A DNA stretch of 64,000 nt, taken from assembly GCF_028890115.1 (NCBI RefSeq), contig NZ_JARCJD010000004.1, positions 1 through 64,000 on the forward strand, given 5' to 3'. Shown piece by piece: positions 47,632 through 56,903 of the stretch. This DNA comes from Phaeobacter sp. QD34_24. Its GTDB lineage: Bacteria; Pseudomonadota; Alphaproteobacteria; Rhodobacterales; Rhodobacteraceae. The notes beneath the pieces are model-generated. The model ran no database searches and was not told the DNA's origin. It worked only from the letters and a program-made list of their open reading frames with translations. Each line of letters begins with the position of its first letter. The stretch's first letter is position 1. The translations under genes were made by a program, and so were the position numbers.

Positions 47632-48324
47632 CTAACCCAGATAGGCCTTCAAGGCAGGCGGCGGGTTGTCCAGCAGCTCCGCCGTTGGCCGGGGCGGATG
47701 AGCCGTGCCCTCGGCGACCAGCACCACCTGATCGGCGATGCGGCGGGCGTCATTTGGGTCATGGCTTACCATCAACAGCGTCGCGCCACTCTCGGCTGCC
47801 AGCTCGGCCACGAGATCCAGCATCTCGGCCTTCAAGGCCGGTCCCAGCGCCGCGAAGGGTTCATCCAGCAAAAGGATATCCCGCCCCTGCACCAGCACCC
47901 GCGCCAGCGCCACCCGGCTTTGCTGTCCGCCCGACAGGGCGGCAGGTTTGCGCGACTCCATGCCTGTAAGGCCGACGCGCTCCAGTGCCTGTGCCACTAG
48001 CGTATGTTCACCGTCGCTGAGCCGCAGGTTCGGATTGAGGCCAAGGCCCACGTTCTGCGCTGCCGTCAGATGGGGAAAGAGGTTGCCATCCTGAAACAGC
48101 ATCGCCACCGGACGCTTGCCGGGCAGATGGTCTGTCAGCTCCTCACCCCGCCACAGGACACGGCCAGAGACGAGGGGGAGGAACCCGGCAATCGCCTCGA
48201 TCAAGGTGGATTTCCCGGCACCCGAGGGGCCGATCACCGCAACGCGGGCGCTGGGCGGGATCTCCAGATCAGCGGCCAAAGTGAAGGTGCCGTTCTCGAT
48301 ACGGGTGCGATCAAGCTTCAGCAT
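47632..48324 (-). CDS. thiQ: Thiamine ABC transporter ATP-binding protein
   Basis: The 230-residue ABC ATPase has Walker A GPSGAGKST (about 32-40), the Q-loop in AMLFQDGNLFPHL, the signature LSGGQQSRVALARVL, Walker B ILLLDEPFAALGP and the switch His in MVSHDPNDA. It energises thiamine/TPP uptake with ThiB and ThiP. Its start lies inside the end of thiP (14-base overlap), so it is translationally coupled and under the TPP riboswitch upstream of thiB. Confidence 0.94.
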   Translation of the reverse strand: MLKLDRTRIENGTFTLAADLEIPPSARVAVIGPSGAGKSTLIEAIAGFLPLVSGRVLWRGEELTDHLPGKRPVAMLFQDGNLFPHLTAAQNVGLGLNPNLRLSDGEHTLVAQALERVGLTGMESRKPAALSGGQQSRVALARVLVQGRDILLLDEPFAALGPALKAEMLDLVAELAAESGATLLMVSHDPNDARRIADQVVLVAEGTAHPPRPTAELLDNPPPALKAYLG

Positions 48325-49867
48325 GCCAGCGGCCTCCACGGTCCAGGATCCAGAACGCCCCCATCGACAACAGCAGCAGCAACAGCGCCGCGCCCGCCGC
48401 CGCCTGCATCTGATAGGCGCCCATCAGGCGATAGACCTGCAGGGGCAGGGTGGCGACCTCGGGGTCGGCAAACAGGGCGATGACCCCAAGATCCCCCATC
48501 GACAGCGCCGCGGCAAGCCCTGCGGCAAATCCGATCTGCGCCCGCAGGCGCGGCAGCACCACCCGGCGCAGGAAGGGCCAGCCGCGCATATCGAGCGTCA
48601 GCGCCAGTTTCCTGTGCCGCTGAACCACGTCACGGCTGGCGGGCACCAGAATGCGCAGCGCGAAAGGCAGCGCCATCACCGCATTGACCAGCGCCGTCAC
48701 CGGCAGAGCCAGCGCAAAGGGGCTGGCCACGGGATAGATCAGGATGAACAACCCGGTGCCGATCACCAGCGGAGAGGCCGCAAGCCCCAAGAGCCCGGCA
48801 ATCTCCATCGGCAAAGGCCGCCCCAGCGCCGCCGCCAAAGCCATGGGCAGGGCCAGCGCCAGCAGGATCAGGGTGCTCGCCCCTGCCACAAGGACCGAAG
48901 CCAAAGCGGCCTGCCAGACCGAAGCGGGCAATGACAGGACGCCGGGTAGCCCGGACAAGACGACTGCCAGCAAAGGGAGCAGCAGGAAGAGAGCTGCAAA
49001 GACAATCCAGAAGGCATCAAGCCCTCGTGCGACCGCGCTGCGCCCGTCCCAGCGGCGTAAGATCCGGTCAAGGCCGGTGCCGAACCCCTCACCCACCGGC
49101 GCGCGCAGGGCCAGAGTTGCCGCCAGCGCGGTCAGCACCAGTTGTAAGCCCGACAGAAGTGCCGCGCGCCCCAGATCGAAATCGAAGCTAAAGGCTTGGA
49201 ATATCGCCAGCTCGATGGTGGTGGCGCGGGGTCCGCCGCCCAGGGTCAGCGCCACGGCGAAACTCGACAGGCAAATGGCAAAGACCACCGCCAGTGCGCC
49301 CGGTACGATCCTGGCCAGCATTGGCGCTTCCAAGAGCTGCCACATAGCGCGCGGGCCTGCATCCAGCTGCGCGGCAAGTCGGAAACGTTCGGCGGGGATC
49401 TCCTGCCAGCCTTGCAGGATCAGTCGGGTTGCCAGCGGCAGGTTGAAGAAGACATGCGCCAGCACCACGCCGTGCAGACCATATATGGAGAGCGGCTCGA
49501 GCCCGAACAGCGCCAGCGCATCGCTGACCCAGCCCGCACGGCCAAAGACCGCCAGAAGACCAAGGATCGCAACGATCACCGGCAGGATGAAAGGTGCGCC
49601 GAGAAGCGCGATCAGCACCGAGCGCCCCTTGAACCTGCGCCGCGCCAGCGCGCGGGCAACGGGTACCGCCAAGGCAACGCTGAACAGGGCCGAGAGGCTC
49701 GCTTGTATCAGCGTGAACCGCACCGCCGACCAGTCAGCGGCACTGAGGCCCTGGCCTGCCTCGGCCCGCAGGGCGACGGCGGCCAGGGTGCCAAGGATCA
49801 GCGCCGCCACCAGGGCAGCGGCGCCATATCCCGCAGCCGGGCTTAACGGCTGAGCGCGCCGCGCCAT
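48311..49867 (-). CDS. thiP: Thiamine ABC transporter permease
   Basis: The 518-residue membrane protein is a tandem permease with about twelve helices in two homologous halves (about 1-260 and 285-518). Each half has an EAA-type loop for contact with ThiQ (e.g. AAQLDAGPRAMWQLLEAPML and LTLDMRGWPFLRRVVLPRLR). It starts within the 3' end of thiB (25-base overlap). The order thiB-thiP-thiQ and the TPP riboswitch support the assignment over other iron-type tandem permeases. Confidence 0.94.
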   Translation of the reverse strand: MARRAQPLSPAAGYGAAALVAALILGTLAAVALRAEAGQGLSAADWSAVRFTLIQASLSALFSVALAVPVARALARRRFKGRSVLIALLGAPFILPVIVAILGLLAVFGRAGWVSDALALFGLEPLSIYGLHGVVLAHVFFNLPLATRLILQGWQEIPAERFRLAAQLDAGPRAMWQLLEAPMLARIVPGALAVVFAICLSSFAVALTLGGGPRATTIELAIFQAFSFDFDLGRAALLSGLQLVLTALAATLALRAPVGEGFGTGLDRILRRWDGRSAVARGLDAFWIVFAALFLLLPLLAVVLSGLPGVLSLPASVWQAALASVLVAGASTLILLALALPMALAAALGRPLPMEIAGLLGLAASPLVIGTGLFILIYPVASPFALALPVTALVNAVMALPFALRILVPASRDVVQRHRKLALTLDMRGWPFLRRVVLPRLRAQIGFAAGLAAALSMGDLGVIALFADPEVATLPLQVYRLMGAYQMQAAAGAALLLLLLSMGAFWILDRGGRWHAEA

Positions 49868-50820
49868 TCGTCCAGCGCTGCATCACGCACCATCGCAGCC
49901 TGATCGGCGGGCAGCAGCAGCGATTTTTCCGGGGTGATCAGCGTTTCAAACCCCTTGGGCAGACCGCCTGCGGGGGTCACCGCCGGATACATCCAGTTGG
50001 TGGTGGGGATGATCGACTGGAAGGCATCCGAGACCATGAACTGCAGGAACTGGTCGGCCAGCTCGGGCTGATCACTTGCGGCCAGCTTTCCGGCGACCTC
50101 GACCTGCATGTAATGCCCTTCGGCGAAGGAGGCGGCGGCTTTGCTGGCGTCTTCCTCAGCGATCAGGTGATAGGCAGGCGAGGTGGTGTAGGAGAGCACC
50201 ATGTCGGCCTCGCCCTCAAGGAACATGCCATAGGCCTCGGACCAGCCCTTGGTGACGGTGACGATATTGTCGGCAAGACCGTCCCAGATTGCAGGCGCCT
50301 CGTCGCCATAGGCGGCCTTCACCCACATCAGCAGGCCCAGGCCGGGGGTAGAGGAACGCGGGTCCTGGATCACGATCTTGGCGTCGCTGGCGGCCAGTGA
50401 TTTGAAATCGCCGGGAGCAGCGGCATCCGCATTGTGCACAAAGGCGAAATAGCCCCAGTCATAGGGAACGAAGGTGTCGTCCTCCCATGCGATGGGCAGG
50501 TCATAGTCGGCGCTGACGGAATGCGCGGCAAAGAGCCCGCTGTCCCTGGCGGCGGCGGTGAGGTTGGTATCGAGCCCCAGCACAACATCCGCGTCCGAGC
50601 GCGCGCCTTCCAGCTTGACCCGCGCCAGAAGGGCCGCGCCATCGCCTGCGCCGACCAGTTTCAGGTCGCAGCCGCAGACCTCTTCAAAGGCGGCCTCAAC
50701 CGCCGGGCCGGGGCCCCAGTCGGAGACAAAGCTGTCATAGGTGTAAACGGTCAATTCGGGCGTCTCGGCAAATGCCGCCGATGCGCCCAGCAGTCCCGCT
50801 GCAAAAACAGAATACTTCAT
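49843..50820 (-). CDS. thiB: Thiamine-binding periplasmic protein
   Basis: The 325-residue solute-binding protein has a signal peptide (MKYSVFAAGLLGASAAFA) and family motifs ELTVYTYDSFVSDWGPGP, VVLGLDTN, PYDWGYFAFV and DPRSSTPGLGLLMW. It captures thiamine and its phosphates for ThiPQ. The ATG at 50820 has AAGGAGGA upstream and begins the signal. A TPP riboswitch lies in its leader, so uptake should be repressed when TPP is plentiful. Confidence 0.95.
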   Translation of the reverse strand: MKYSVFAAGLLGASAAFAETPELTVYTYDSFVSDWGPGPAVEAAFEEVCGCDLKLVGAGDGAALLARVKLEGARSDADVVLGLDTNLTAAARDSGLFAAHSVSADYDLPIAWEDDTFVPYDWGYFAFVHNADAAAPGDFKSLAASDAKIVIQDPRSSTPGLGLLMWVKAAYGDEAPAIWDGLADNIVTVTKGWSEAYGMFLEGEADMVLSYTTSPAYHLIAEEDASKAAASFAEGHYMQVEVAGKLAASDQPELADQFLQFMVSDAFQSIIPTTNWMYPAVTPAGGLPKGFETLITPEKSLLLPADQAAMVRDAALDEWRGALSR

Positions 50821-50875
50821 GGCATCCTCCTTTGCGGCGACGGGCAAGGGTGGAGCCTTCTGAGGGGTCTATCCA

Positions 50876-50960
50876 TAACCTTCCCTCCGCCGGTGTTAGC
50901 CGGTTCAGGTTCAACGGGTGTGATCTCAGCGTCTTTTGCGACGCACCCCGAGGTGAGGCG
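50876..50960 (-). promoter_or_regulatory. TPP riboswitch (THI element) of the thiBPQ operon
   Basis: On the minus strand the THI element reads CCTCGGGGTGC, a short stem, GCTGAGAT, ACCCGTTGAACCTG, then ACCGGCTAACACCGG and CGGAGGGAAGG. GCTGAGA and CCGTTGAACCTGA are the pyrophosphate- and pyrimidine-sensing core sequences. It lies about 60 bases upstream of the thiB start. Confidence 0.95.
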
Positions 50961-51119
50961 CACCCTAAGTCCCGAAGTCAGAGAAGACAAGAAAGGACGG
51001 GATGTTTCGCGTGCGAAACAGGTGACCGGGACCTTGCCGCGCCGTGCGCTGCGACTGCAATTGCACTTGAGCCATGCCCGCCCCGCCGCTAAGCACGTTT
51101 CGCAAAGGAGACCGCCCCC

Positions 51120-52223
51120 ATGTCGATGAACAGCTTTGGCCATCTTTTCCGCGTCACCACCTGGGGTGAAAGCCACGGTCCCGCGCTGGGCGCCACCGTC
51201 GATGGCTGCCCGCCGAACGTGCCGATTGAACCGGAGATGCTGCAGCAGTGGCTCGACAAGCGGCGCCCCGGTCAGAACAAGAACATGACCCAGCGCAACG
51301 AACCCGATGCGGTCAAGATCCTGTCGGGCGTCTTCGAAGGCAAATCCACCGGCACGCCGATCCAGCTGATGATCGAGAATACCGACCAGCGGTCCAAGGA
51401 TTACGGCGATATCGCCCAGACCTTCCGCCCCGGTCATGCGGATATCACCTACTACCAGAAATACGGCAACCGCGACTATCGCGGCGGCGGACGCTCCTCG
51501 GCGCGGGAGACGGCGGCGCGGGTGGCTGCGGGCGGCGTTGCGCGCGAGGCGATCAAGACGCTGGTGCCGGGTCTTGAGATCAAGGGCTACATGGTCGCCA
51601 TGGGCGAGATGGAGATCGACCGGGAGCGGTTCGATTGGGACGCCATCGATCAGAACGACTTCTGGATCCCCGATGCAGACGCGGTTCAGGATTGGGAAGA
51701 CTACCTGCAGGCCCTGCGCAAGGCGCATGATTCCGTCGGCGCCGTGGTCGAGGTCGTGGCCCGCGGCGTGCCCGCAGGCATCGGCGCGCCGGTCTATGGC
51801 AAGCTCGACACCGATCTGGCGGCGGCGATGATGTCGATCAACGCCGTGAAGGGCGTGGAGATCGGCGAGGGCATGAATGCTGCGCGCCTGAAAGGATCGG
51901 AAAACGCCGATGAGATCTTCATGGGCAATGACGGCCAGCCGGTCTACTCCAGCAACCACGCGGGCGGCATCCTGGGCGGGATTTCCACCGGTCAGGATGT
52001 GGTGGTGCGCTTTGCGGTCAAGCCGACCTCCTCGATCCTGACGCCGCGCCAGTCGATCCGCAAGGACGGCACCCCGGCGGAGGTGATCACCAAGGGCCGC
52101 CATGATCCTTGCGTCGGCATTCGCGCCGTGCCGGTGGCCGAGGCGATGATGGCCTGCGTGATCCTGGACCATTTGCTGCTGCATCGCGGCCAGATCGGCG
52201 AGAACCAGGGGCGGATCGGCTAG
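51120..52223 (+). CDS. aroC: Chorismate synthase
   Basis: The 367-residue FMN-dependent enzyme converts EPSP to chorismate, the branch point of aromatic synthesis. Signatures are [54 protein letters not shown] and [17 protein letters not shown], with [15 protein letters not shown] near the end. Length and motifs are canonical. CAAAGGAGA precedes the ATG. It is divergent from thiB and followed closely by an AEC permease. Confidence 0.98.
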   Translation: MSMNSFGHLFRVTTWGESHGPALGATVDGCPPNVPIEPEMLQQWLDKRRPGQNKNMTQRNEPDAVKILSGVFEGKSTGTPIQLMIENTDQRSKDYGDIAQTFRPGHADITYYQKYGNRDYRGGGRSSARETAARVAAGGVAREAIKTLVPGLEIKGYMVAMGEMEIDRERFDWDAIDQNDFWIPDADAVQDWEDYLQALRKAHDSVGAVVEVVARGVPAGIGAPVYGKLDTDLAAAMMSINAVKGVEIGEGMNAARLKGSENADEIFMGNDGQPVYSSNHAGGILGGISTGQDVVVRFAVKPTSSILTPRQSIRKDGTPAEVITKGRHDPCVGIRAVPVAEAMMACVILDHLLLHRGQIGENQGRIG

Positions 52224-52236
52224 GGGGAGCGGGCCG

Positions 52237-53181
52237 ATGGGCGCGATCCTTGCCATCACATTCCCGATCTATGCGGCGCTGGGCCTTGGCTATCTCATCG
52301 TCTGGAAGGGCTGGTTCAGCCCTGAGGACATGCGCCGGTTCGGTGCCTATGTGCTGAATATCGCGCTGCCTGCGCTGATCTTTTCCGCCGTTGCGGCGCG
52401 CAATCCGGCAGAGGTGTTCCAGCCCGGCTATGTGCTGATCTACGCGCTGGGCGGAATCGCCACCATTTCGGTGGCCTATCTGCTGTTCACCCTGCGTGGC
52501 GTGGACCCGCGCCGTCGGGCGCTGGGGGTGATGGGGTCGACCTGCCCCAACAATGGCTTTGTCGGCTATCCGATCATGCTGCTGACCTTCCCGGATCTGG
52601 CCGGGGTGATCCTGGCGCTGAACCTCTTGGTCGAGAACCTGATCCTGATCCCGACCTGCCTGTTGCTGATGGAGCTTGCAGCGAGCGCGCCGGGTCAGCC
52701 GCTGCTTCCCAAGCTGCGGGGGATCCTTTGGAACATGGCGAAGATGCCGATGCTGATCGCGCTGGCGCTGGGCATCGCGGTCTCGCTTTCTGGCCTGTCG
52801 CTGCCGGGGCCATTCCTGCGGTTCGTGGATATGCTGGCGGCCTCGGCCGGGGCCTTGTCGTTGGTGGTGATCGGTGGCTCGCTGGTGGGGCTGCCGATGC
52901 ATGGCAACCGCAGCCTTGCCGCACAGGTCGCGGCGAGCAAATTGTTGTTGCATCCCGTCCTGGTGGCAGGGGCTGCGGCGCTGCTGCTCGGCGCGGGAAT
53001 GGTGACGCTGCAGCCCGAGTTGCACAGCGCGGTGATCCTCTCGGCGGCGATGCCGATGTTCGGGATCTACACGGTACTGGCCCAGCGACAGGGGCTGGAG
53101 GGGGTTGCAAGCCTTGCCATGCTGACCGCCACCAGCCTGGCCTTTGTGACCTTGACCGTTCTTCTGTGGCTGCTGGTCTGA
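52237..53181 (+). CDS. AEC (auxin efflux carrier) family permease
   Basis: The 314-residue inner-membrane protein has about ten helices in two halves with the charged cytoplasmic loop in the middle. Typical AEC segments are FGAYVLNIALPALIFSAVA, GSTCPNNGFVGYPI (with the conserved Asn-Gly before Pro) and VVIGGSLVGLPMHG. Family members export dicarboxylates or other anions. It begins 13 bases after aroC and may be co-transcribed. Substrate unknown. Confidence 0.88.
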   Translation: MGAILAITFPIYAALGLGYLIVWKGWFSPEDMRRFGAYVLNIALPALIFSAVAARNPAEVFQPGYVLIYALGGIATISVAYLLFTLRGVDPRRRALGVMGSTCPNNGFVGYPIMLLTFPDLAGVILALNLLVENLILIPTCLLLMELAASAPGQPLLPKLRGILWNMAKMPMLIALALGIAVSLSGLSLPGPFLRFVDMLAASAGALSLVVIGGSLVGLPMHGNRSLAAQVAASKLLLHPVLVAGAAALLLGAGMVTLQPELHSAVILSAAMPMFGIYTVLAQRQGLEGVASLAMLTATSLAFVTLTVLLWLLV

Positions 53182-53264
53182 CCTGATTTGTGCCATGACC
53201 GAGTGCTCCCGCGCCCGCAGGGGCCCGACGTTGCCGGACCCCTTTTGTGCGGCCTTGGGCCGGG

Positions 53265-53336
53265 CGCTGCCCTTCGGGCAGCGGGGAAGGATCTGCTGAG
53301 AGGTCCATTGAGGGGCAAATATGCCCTTAATGGACC
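53265..53336. terminator. Consecutive hairpins between AEC permease and cyclase genes
   Basis: CGCTGCCC/GGGCAGCG (53265-53272 and 53276-53283) is a perfect stem with a 3-base loop. GGTCCATT/AATGGACC (53302-53309 and 53329-53336), continued inside by AGGGGCA/TGCCCTT, gives a stem of about 15 pairs with one bulge, followed by CTTT. Both lie between converging genes. Confidence 0.6.
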
Positions 53337-53428
53337 CTTTCGAGGGTCATGCCCTCTGGCGAAGCCTCAAGGGTGAACCGCGCGGCCGCGGGGCGGCCCT
53401 TGACCCTTCACCAGAGCGCGGAACCGGA

Positions 53429-54982
53429 TCAGGCGGTCGGGATGGCGTAGCAATTCACCGGGCGGGAGACATTGTGCAGCTCGACCTCTCCCAGGGGTAT
53501 GGCGGTGGAGGGATCCTTCAGCACATCGGCGCTGACCACGATCTGATGGCCAAGCGATTTGCCATAATCCCCAAGCCGTGCCGCCACATTGGCAGCCTGG
53601 CCGATCACGGTGAAATCGAGCCGTTCCTGCGAGCCGACATTGCCATAGGTGACTGATCCATAGGCCAGACCGGTGGAGCAGTGCAGCGCCTCCAGGCCGG
53701 TTTCGGCTGCAAGATCCGGCAGGGCATCGACGATGGCGCGGGCCGATTTCAAGGCCTGGTTGCGGGCACGGAAGCTTTTCTGCGGATCGGCGGGAAAGAC
53801 CGCCAGCACCGCGTCGCCGATGAATTTCAGCACCTCGCCGCCATTGTCATGCACGATGGTCGAAATACGCTCGAAGAAGCCGTTCAACAGCTGGATATAG
53901 GCGCGCCGCCCCAGATTCTCTTCCAGGCGGGTGGAGTTGCGCAGGTCGCAGAACATGATGGCGGCGTCGATCTCGTCGCCGTCGCCGCGGCGGATCTCGC
54001 CGCCCAGAACCCGCGCACCCGAACGTTTGCCCACATAGGTTTCCAGCAGGGATTGCGCGTTCTCGCGCTGCATGAAGACCTCGTAATAGCGGGCGATCAC
54101 GGCGGAGCATTCGAAGATCAGGCCGAGATTGGCGGTGGTGAAGCCATCCGGGTGATCGCTGGCCACGGTGATCACGTTGATGCGCCCGTCGGAGAAGGGC
54201 AGCGGCATGGCGACGTAATCGGTGGCGCCTGCCTCGCGCAGGTCCTGAAGGATCGGGAAGGCATCATCCGGCAGATCGCGGTGCAGCCGGTGGCGCACAC
54301 CCCCCAGGCCTTGGGAGACATGGCGCAGGGGGCTGCTCTGATACTCGGGCGAGTTGAGGATGTCATAGCTGGGGGTCATGACAGTGATCTCGTCCGTGCC
54401 CTGTTTCCAGACGTAGTTCTTGCCCGCGATCATCGGATGCAGCGACCAGGAGAGCACCGACAGGCGGGTCAGATGCACGCCCTGTTCGCGCAGTTTCTCG
54501 GCCAGGGCCTTGGTGAATCCCTCGGGGGTGGGCAGCATGGCCGCCTCGCGCAGGAGCCAGTCGATCAGCGGCCCTGAGATATTGCCATGCGCGGGCGGGG
54601 TCAGCGCGTTGTCGCCCAGATCGATATGGGTGTTCTGATCGCAGACAAAGCCCACATGGCCCGCAATCCCCGAGGCTTCGGGGAGGGTCTGCTCGTAGAT
54701 CCAGACGGCGTTGTCGATGCGCTCTTCCTTCAGCTTCAGGTCGTGATAGCAGGCGGTGCCCTTGAAGGGGCAGAAGGTCTGGCGGCCGACCCGATCAGAC
54801 AGCGGCACGAGGATGTCTTCGCGCGGGAAATAGACCGTGGGCGGCATGCGGGTTTCATACATGACCTTGGCGGCCTGGCTTTCGGCCAGCAGGATACCGT
54901 TTCGATAGACACGAACCGGACCGCTGAGCGGCTCGACAAGGATGCCATAGCCTCCGGCGGGTGGCGCAACATGAACGTTCAT
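53429..54982 (-). CDS. DUF427-class III adenylate cyclase fusion
   Basis: The 517-residue protein starts with a DUF427 (beta-tent) domain (about 10-120; VRVYRNGILLAESQAAKVMYE, TFCPFKGTACYHDL). A middle region of about 200 residues may be GAF-like. The C-terminal class III cyclase domain (about 335-517) has metal-binding Asp in IMFCDLRNST and FIGDAVLAVFP, the adenine-selecting Lys in EVLKFIGD, and the catalytic Asn/Arg pair in GQAANVAARL, so it should make cAMP. No membrane helix is seen. The ATG at 54982 begins DUF427 similarity. A membrane-bound winged-helix gene follows in the same direction upstream. Confidence 0.87.
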   Translation of the reverse strand: MNVHVAPPAGGYGILVEPLSGPVRVYRNGILLAESQAAKVMYETRMPPTVYFPREDILVPLSDRVGRQTFCPFKGTACYHDLKLKEERIDNAVWIYEQTLPEASGIAGHVGFVCDQNTHIDLGDNALTPPAHGNISGPLIDWLLREAAMLPTPEGFTKALAEKLREQGVHLTRLSVLSWSLHPMIAGKNYVWKQGTDEITVMTPSYDILNSPEYQSSPLRHVSQGLGGVRHRLHRDLPDDAFPILQDLREAGATDYVAMPLPFSDGRINVITVASDHPDGFTTANLGLIFECSAVIARYYEVFMQRENAQSLLETYVGKRSGARVLGGEIRRGDGDEIDAAIMFCDLRNSTRLEENLGRRAYIQLLNGFFERISTIVHDNGGEVLKFIGDAVLAVFPADPQKSFRARNQALKSARAIVDALPDLAAETGLEALHCSTGLAYGSVTYGNVGSQERLDFTVIGQAANVAARLGDYGKSLGHQIVVSADVLKDPSTAIPLGEVELHNVSRPVNCYAIPTA

Positions 54983-55111
54983 CGGACAGGAACCTGTTTT
55001 GGACGGTATGCCGCTATATGGAGCTGCCACCGCCCGGTTTCCAGAGATTGTCACAGTCGCTCTCGCACAGGTGATGTGCAGAGACTGCGCCGATCTGTCG
55101 GGTCGGCACGG

Positions 55112-55813
55112 TCAGATCATGCGGATGACGTCCTTGCGGATGGCCAGCACATAGCCGCGTTTGGCGATGTTCTTGACCAGAAGCTCGCTGACCATCTGGT
55201 TGCCCAGGGTATCGCGCAGGCGCTTGATCCGTGTGGCGCCCGCGGCCTCGTCGCAATCGCTGCTGTGACGGCCCGAGATCACCGCTTCGATCTCGGCACC
55301 GGAAAGGACATCGTCATCCATGCGCGCCTCAGCCAGGGCCGAGAGGGTTTCCATCGCGGCGGGGGTCAGCTTGAAGCCCATGCTGTTGAGGTAGACGGTG
55401 TTCTCTTCCCGGCTGATCAGCAGCTCGCTGACCTGTATGCCCGCCCGTTCGATCTGGGCCATGCGGCGGTTCAGCATCATCAGCATGGTCAGTACCACCA
55501 GGGCGGCAATCAGCATGGCGGTGGCAAAGACCAGCAGCACGAAGATCACCATGCGGTAGCTGGCCAGCGTGTCGGCAAAGGCGGTGCCGGACTGGGCGAG
55601 GATCTCCAACAGCTTGATCTCGGCCTGGCTGGTCAGGTCATTCTCGACAAAGACCCGCTCGACCCGGGCGTTGAAGGCATTGGCATCGGGCAGGGTGAGC
55701 AACAGCCAGGTGCCCGCAAGGACCAGCATGGCGACGATGGCGCCGATGCCCAGGGTGATCACCCGCCCACCGGCGGCGCGCATCTCAGAAACGGAGGAAG
55801 TAGGTGCCCGCAT
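55112..55813 (-). CDS. Membrane-anchored winged-helix DNA-binding protein
   Basis: The 233-residue protein has two membrane helices (about 18-40 and 86-112) enclosing a periplasmic loop of about 45 residues, then a C-terminal domain (about 135-230) that matches the OmpR/ToxR winged helix: VYLNSMGFKLTPAAMETL, then ATRIKRLRDTLGNQMVSELL and AKRGYVLAI. No receiver domain is present. It resembles ToxR/CadC regulators with the domain order reversed. The start has AGAGGAAGG upstream, inside the end of the preceding small secreted protein gene (29-base overlap). Target genes are unknown. Confidence 0.7.
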   Translation of the reverse strand: MRAPTSSVSEMRAAGGRVITLGIGAIVAMLVLAGTWLLLTLPDANAFNARVERVFVENDLTSQAEIKLLEILAQSGTAFADTLASYRMVIFVLLVFATAMLIAALVVLTMLMMLNRRMAQIERAGIQVSELLISREENTVYLNSMGFKLTPAAMETLSALAEARMDDDVLSGAEIEAVISGRHSSDCDEAAGATRIKRLRDTLGNQMVSELLVKNIAKRGYVLAIRKDVIRMI

Positions 55814-56078
55814 TGGCCTTCCTCTGTTGCAGGCCGTCGGGGCCGAAGACCGAGATCACATTCAAGAGCGTCCAGCCCGTGGGCGCAAGGCGGGCGGCGA
55901 TTTCCTGGCGGGCGGCGCCTTTCTTGCAGGGGCCCGAGATCTGGATGACGCCATAGTGCAGTTTCAGCGGGTTGTCCTGCTTGGCCTTGTAATCGGCGTA
56001 GCAGTCTGCCGCGCGGGCCTGTGCAGCGCCCGACAAAAGCGCCAGAGCCAGGACGGGGATGAGGAGGAGCTGTTTCAT
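55785..56078 (-). CDS. Small secreted protein of unknown function
   Basis: The 97-residue protein has a signal peptide (MKQLLLIPVLALALLSGAAQ, cleavage after ARA) and a mature part of about 73 residues with two cysteines (ADCYADYK and SGPCKKGAA) that could form a disulfide. No family is recognised. It overlaps the winged-helix gene, so the two are co-translated; it could be a periplasmic partner that senses or modulates that protein's periplasmic loop. Confidence 0.7.
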   Translation of the reverse strand: MKQLLLIPVLALALLSGAAQARAADCYADYKAKQDNPLKLHYGVIQISGPCKKGAARQEIAARLAPTGWTLLNVISVFGPDGLQQRKANAGTYFLRF

Positions 56079-56287
56079 GCGCCAACTCTGCGCGCGATTG
56101 CGGTGATATTCAATAACAACAGCGATTTGCAGGGGCTGATATTCGATATCAGGCTGCCGTTATTGCCTGTCTGGCCGGGGCAGGGGGAGGGTCATCTCAT
56201 CGGCCGGAGTTCTTATCCGGCGTCCTCACCCGTATCCCCCGGCGCCTGTCAAACCGTGACGGTTGCCCCTTATCGAAAGGTCCTGAT

Positions 56288-56788
56288 ATGTCCCTGATCG
56301 CTTTTCCCCGGAACCAGCACCGCAAGTTCATTGCCCTGATCCTGTCGCTCTCCCTTGCCCTGACTGGGGTTTCCGCTGCGCCCGCCCGCGCCGACGAGGA
56401 TGTGGCAAAGTTCATCGCGGGCATGGCCCTGCTTGGCATCCTGGGGGCGGCGATCAACGATGCGCGCCATGACAATCAGCACGGGCATGTGGCGCCTCCT
56501 CCGCAGCATCCCCCGCATCACCCGCGCCCGCATCCTCCTACGGTGCATCCCCGTCCGCTGCCGCCGCATGTGGCAAGATACGACCTGCCCGCGCAATGTG
56601 TGCGCTACTTCCCGCGCTACAGCAAAAGCCACACCCTGGTCGGGCAGACCTGCCTTCAGCGCCACTACAGATTCGAGAGCAGCCTGCCGCAGGCCTGCCG
56701 GGTGACCTTCTGGAATGGGCAGGTTCACCGCAGTGGCTACAAGCCCAGCTGCCTGCAAAACCGGGGCTACCGCATCGTGCGAAAGTGA
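56288..56788 (+). CDS. Secreted protein with His/Pro-rich linker
   Basis: The 166-residue protein has a signal sequence (about 10-35, ending APARA), a short helix (FIAGMALLGILGAAI), a linker of about 30 residues made of alternating His and Pro (about 65-95), and a C-terminal domain with four cysteines (AQCVRYF, QTCLQRHY, QACRVTFW, PSCLQNRGY). The His-rich linker could bind metal. No family is recognised. AAAGG lies close upstream of the ATG. It is followed by rnhB on the same strand. Confidence 0.75.
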   Translation: MSLIAFPRNQHRKFIALILSLSLALTGVSAAPARADEDVAKFIAGMALLGILGAAINDARHDNQHGHVAPPPQHPPHHPRPHPPTVHPRPLPPHVARYDLPAQCVRYFPRYSKSHTLVGQTCLQRHYRFESSLPQACRVTFWNGQVHRSGYKPSCLQNRGYRIVRK

Positions 56789-56903
56789 TATTTGCGCAAC
56801 ATCGCGCTGTGATATCAGAGGGGCCTCGGCCCCTCTTTTCCTGTCTGGGGCGGCGCAAGCGCTTGCAAACCGGCGCCGGTTTCGCTCTGACAGGGGCATG
56901 GAT

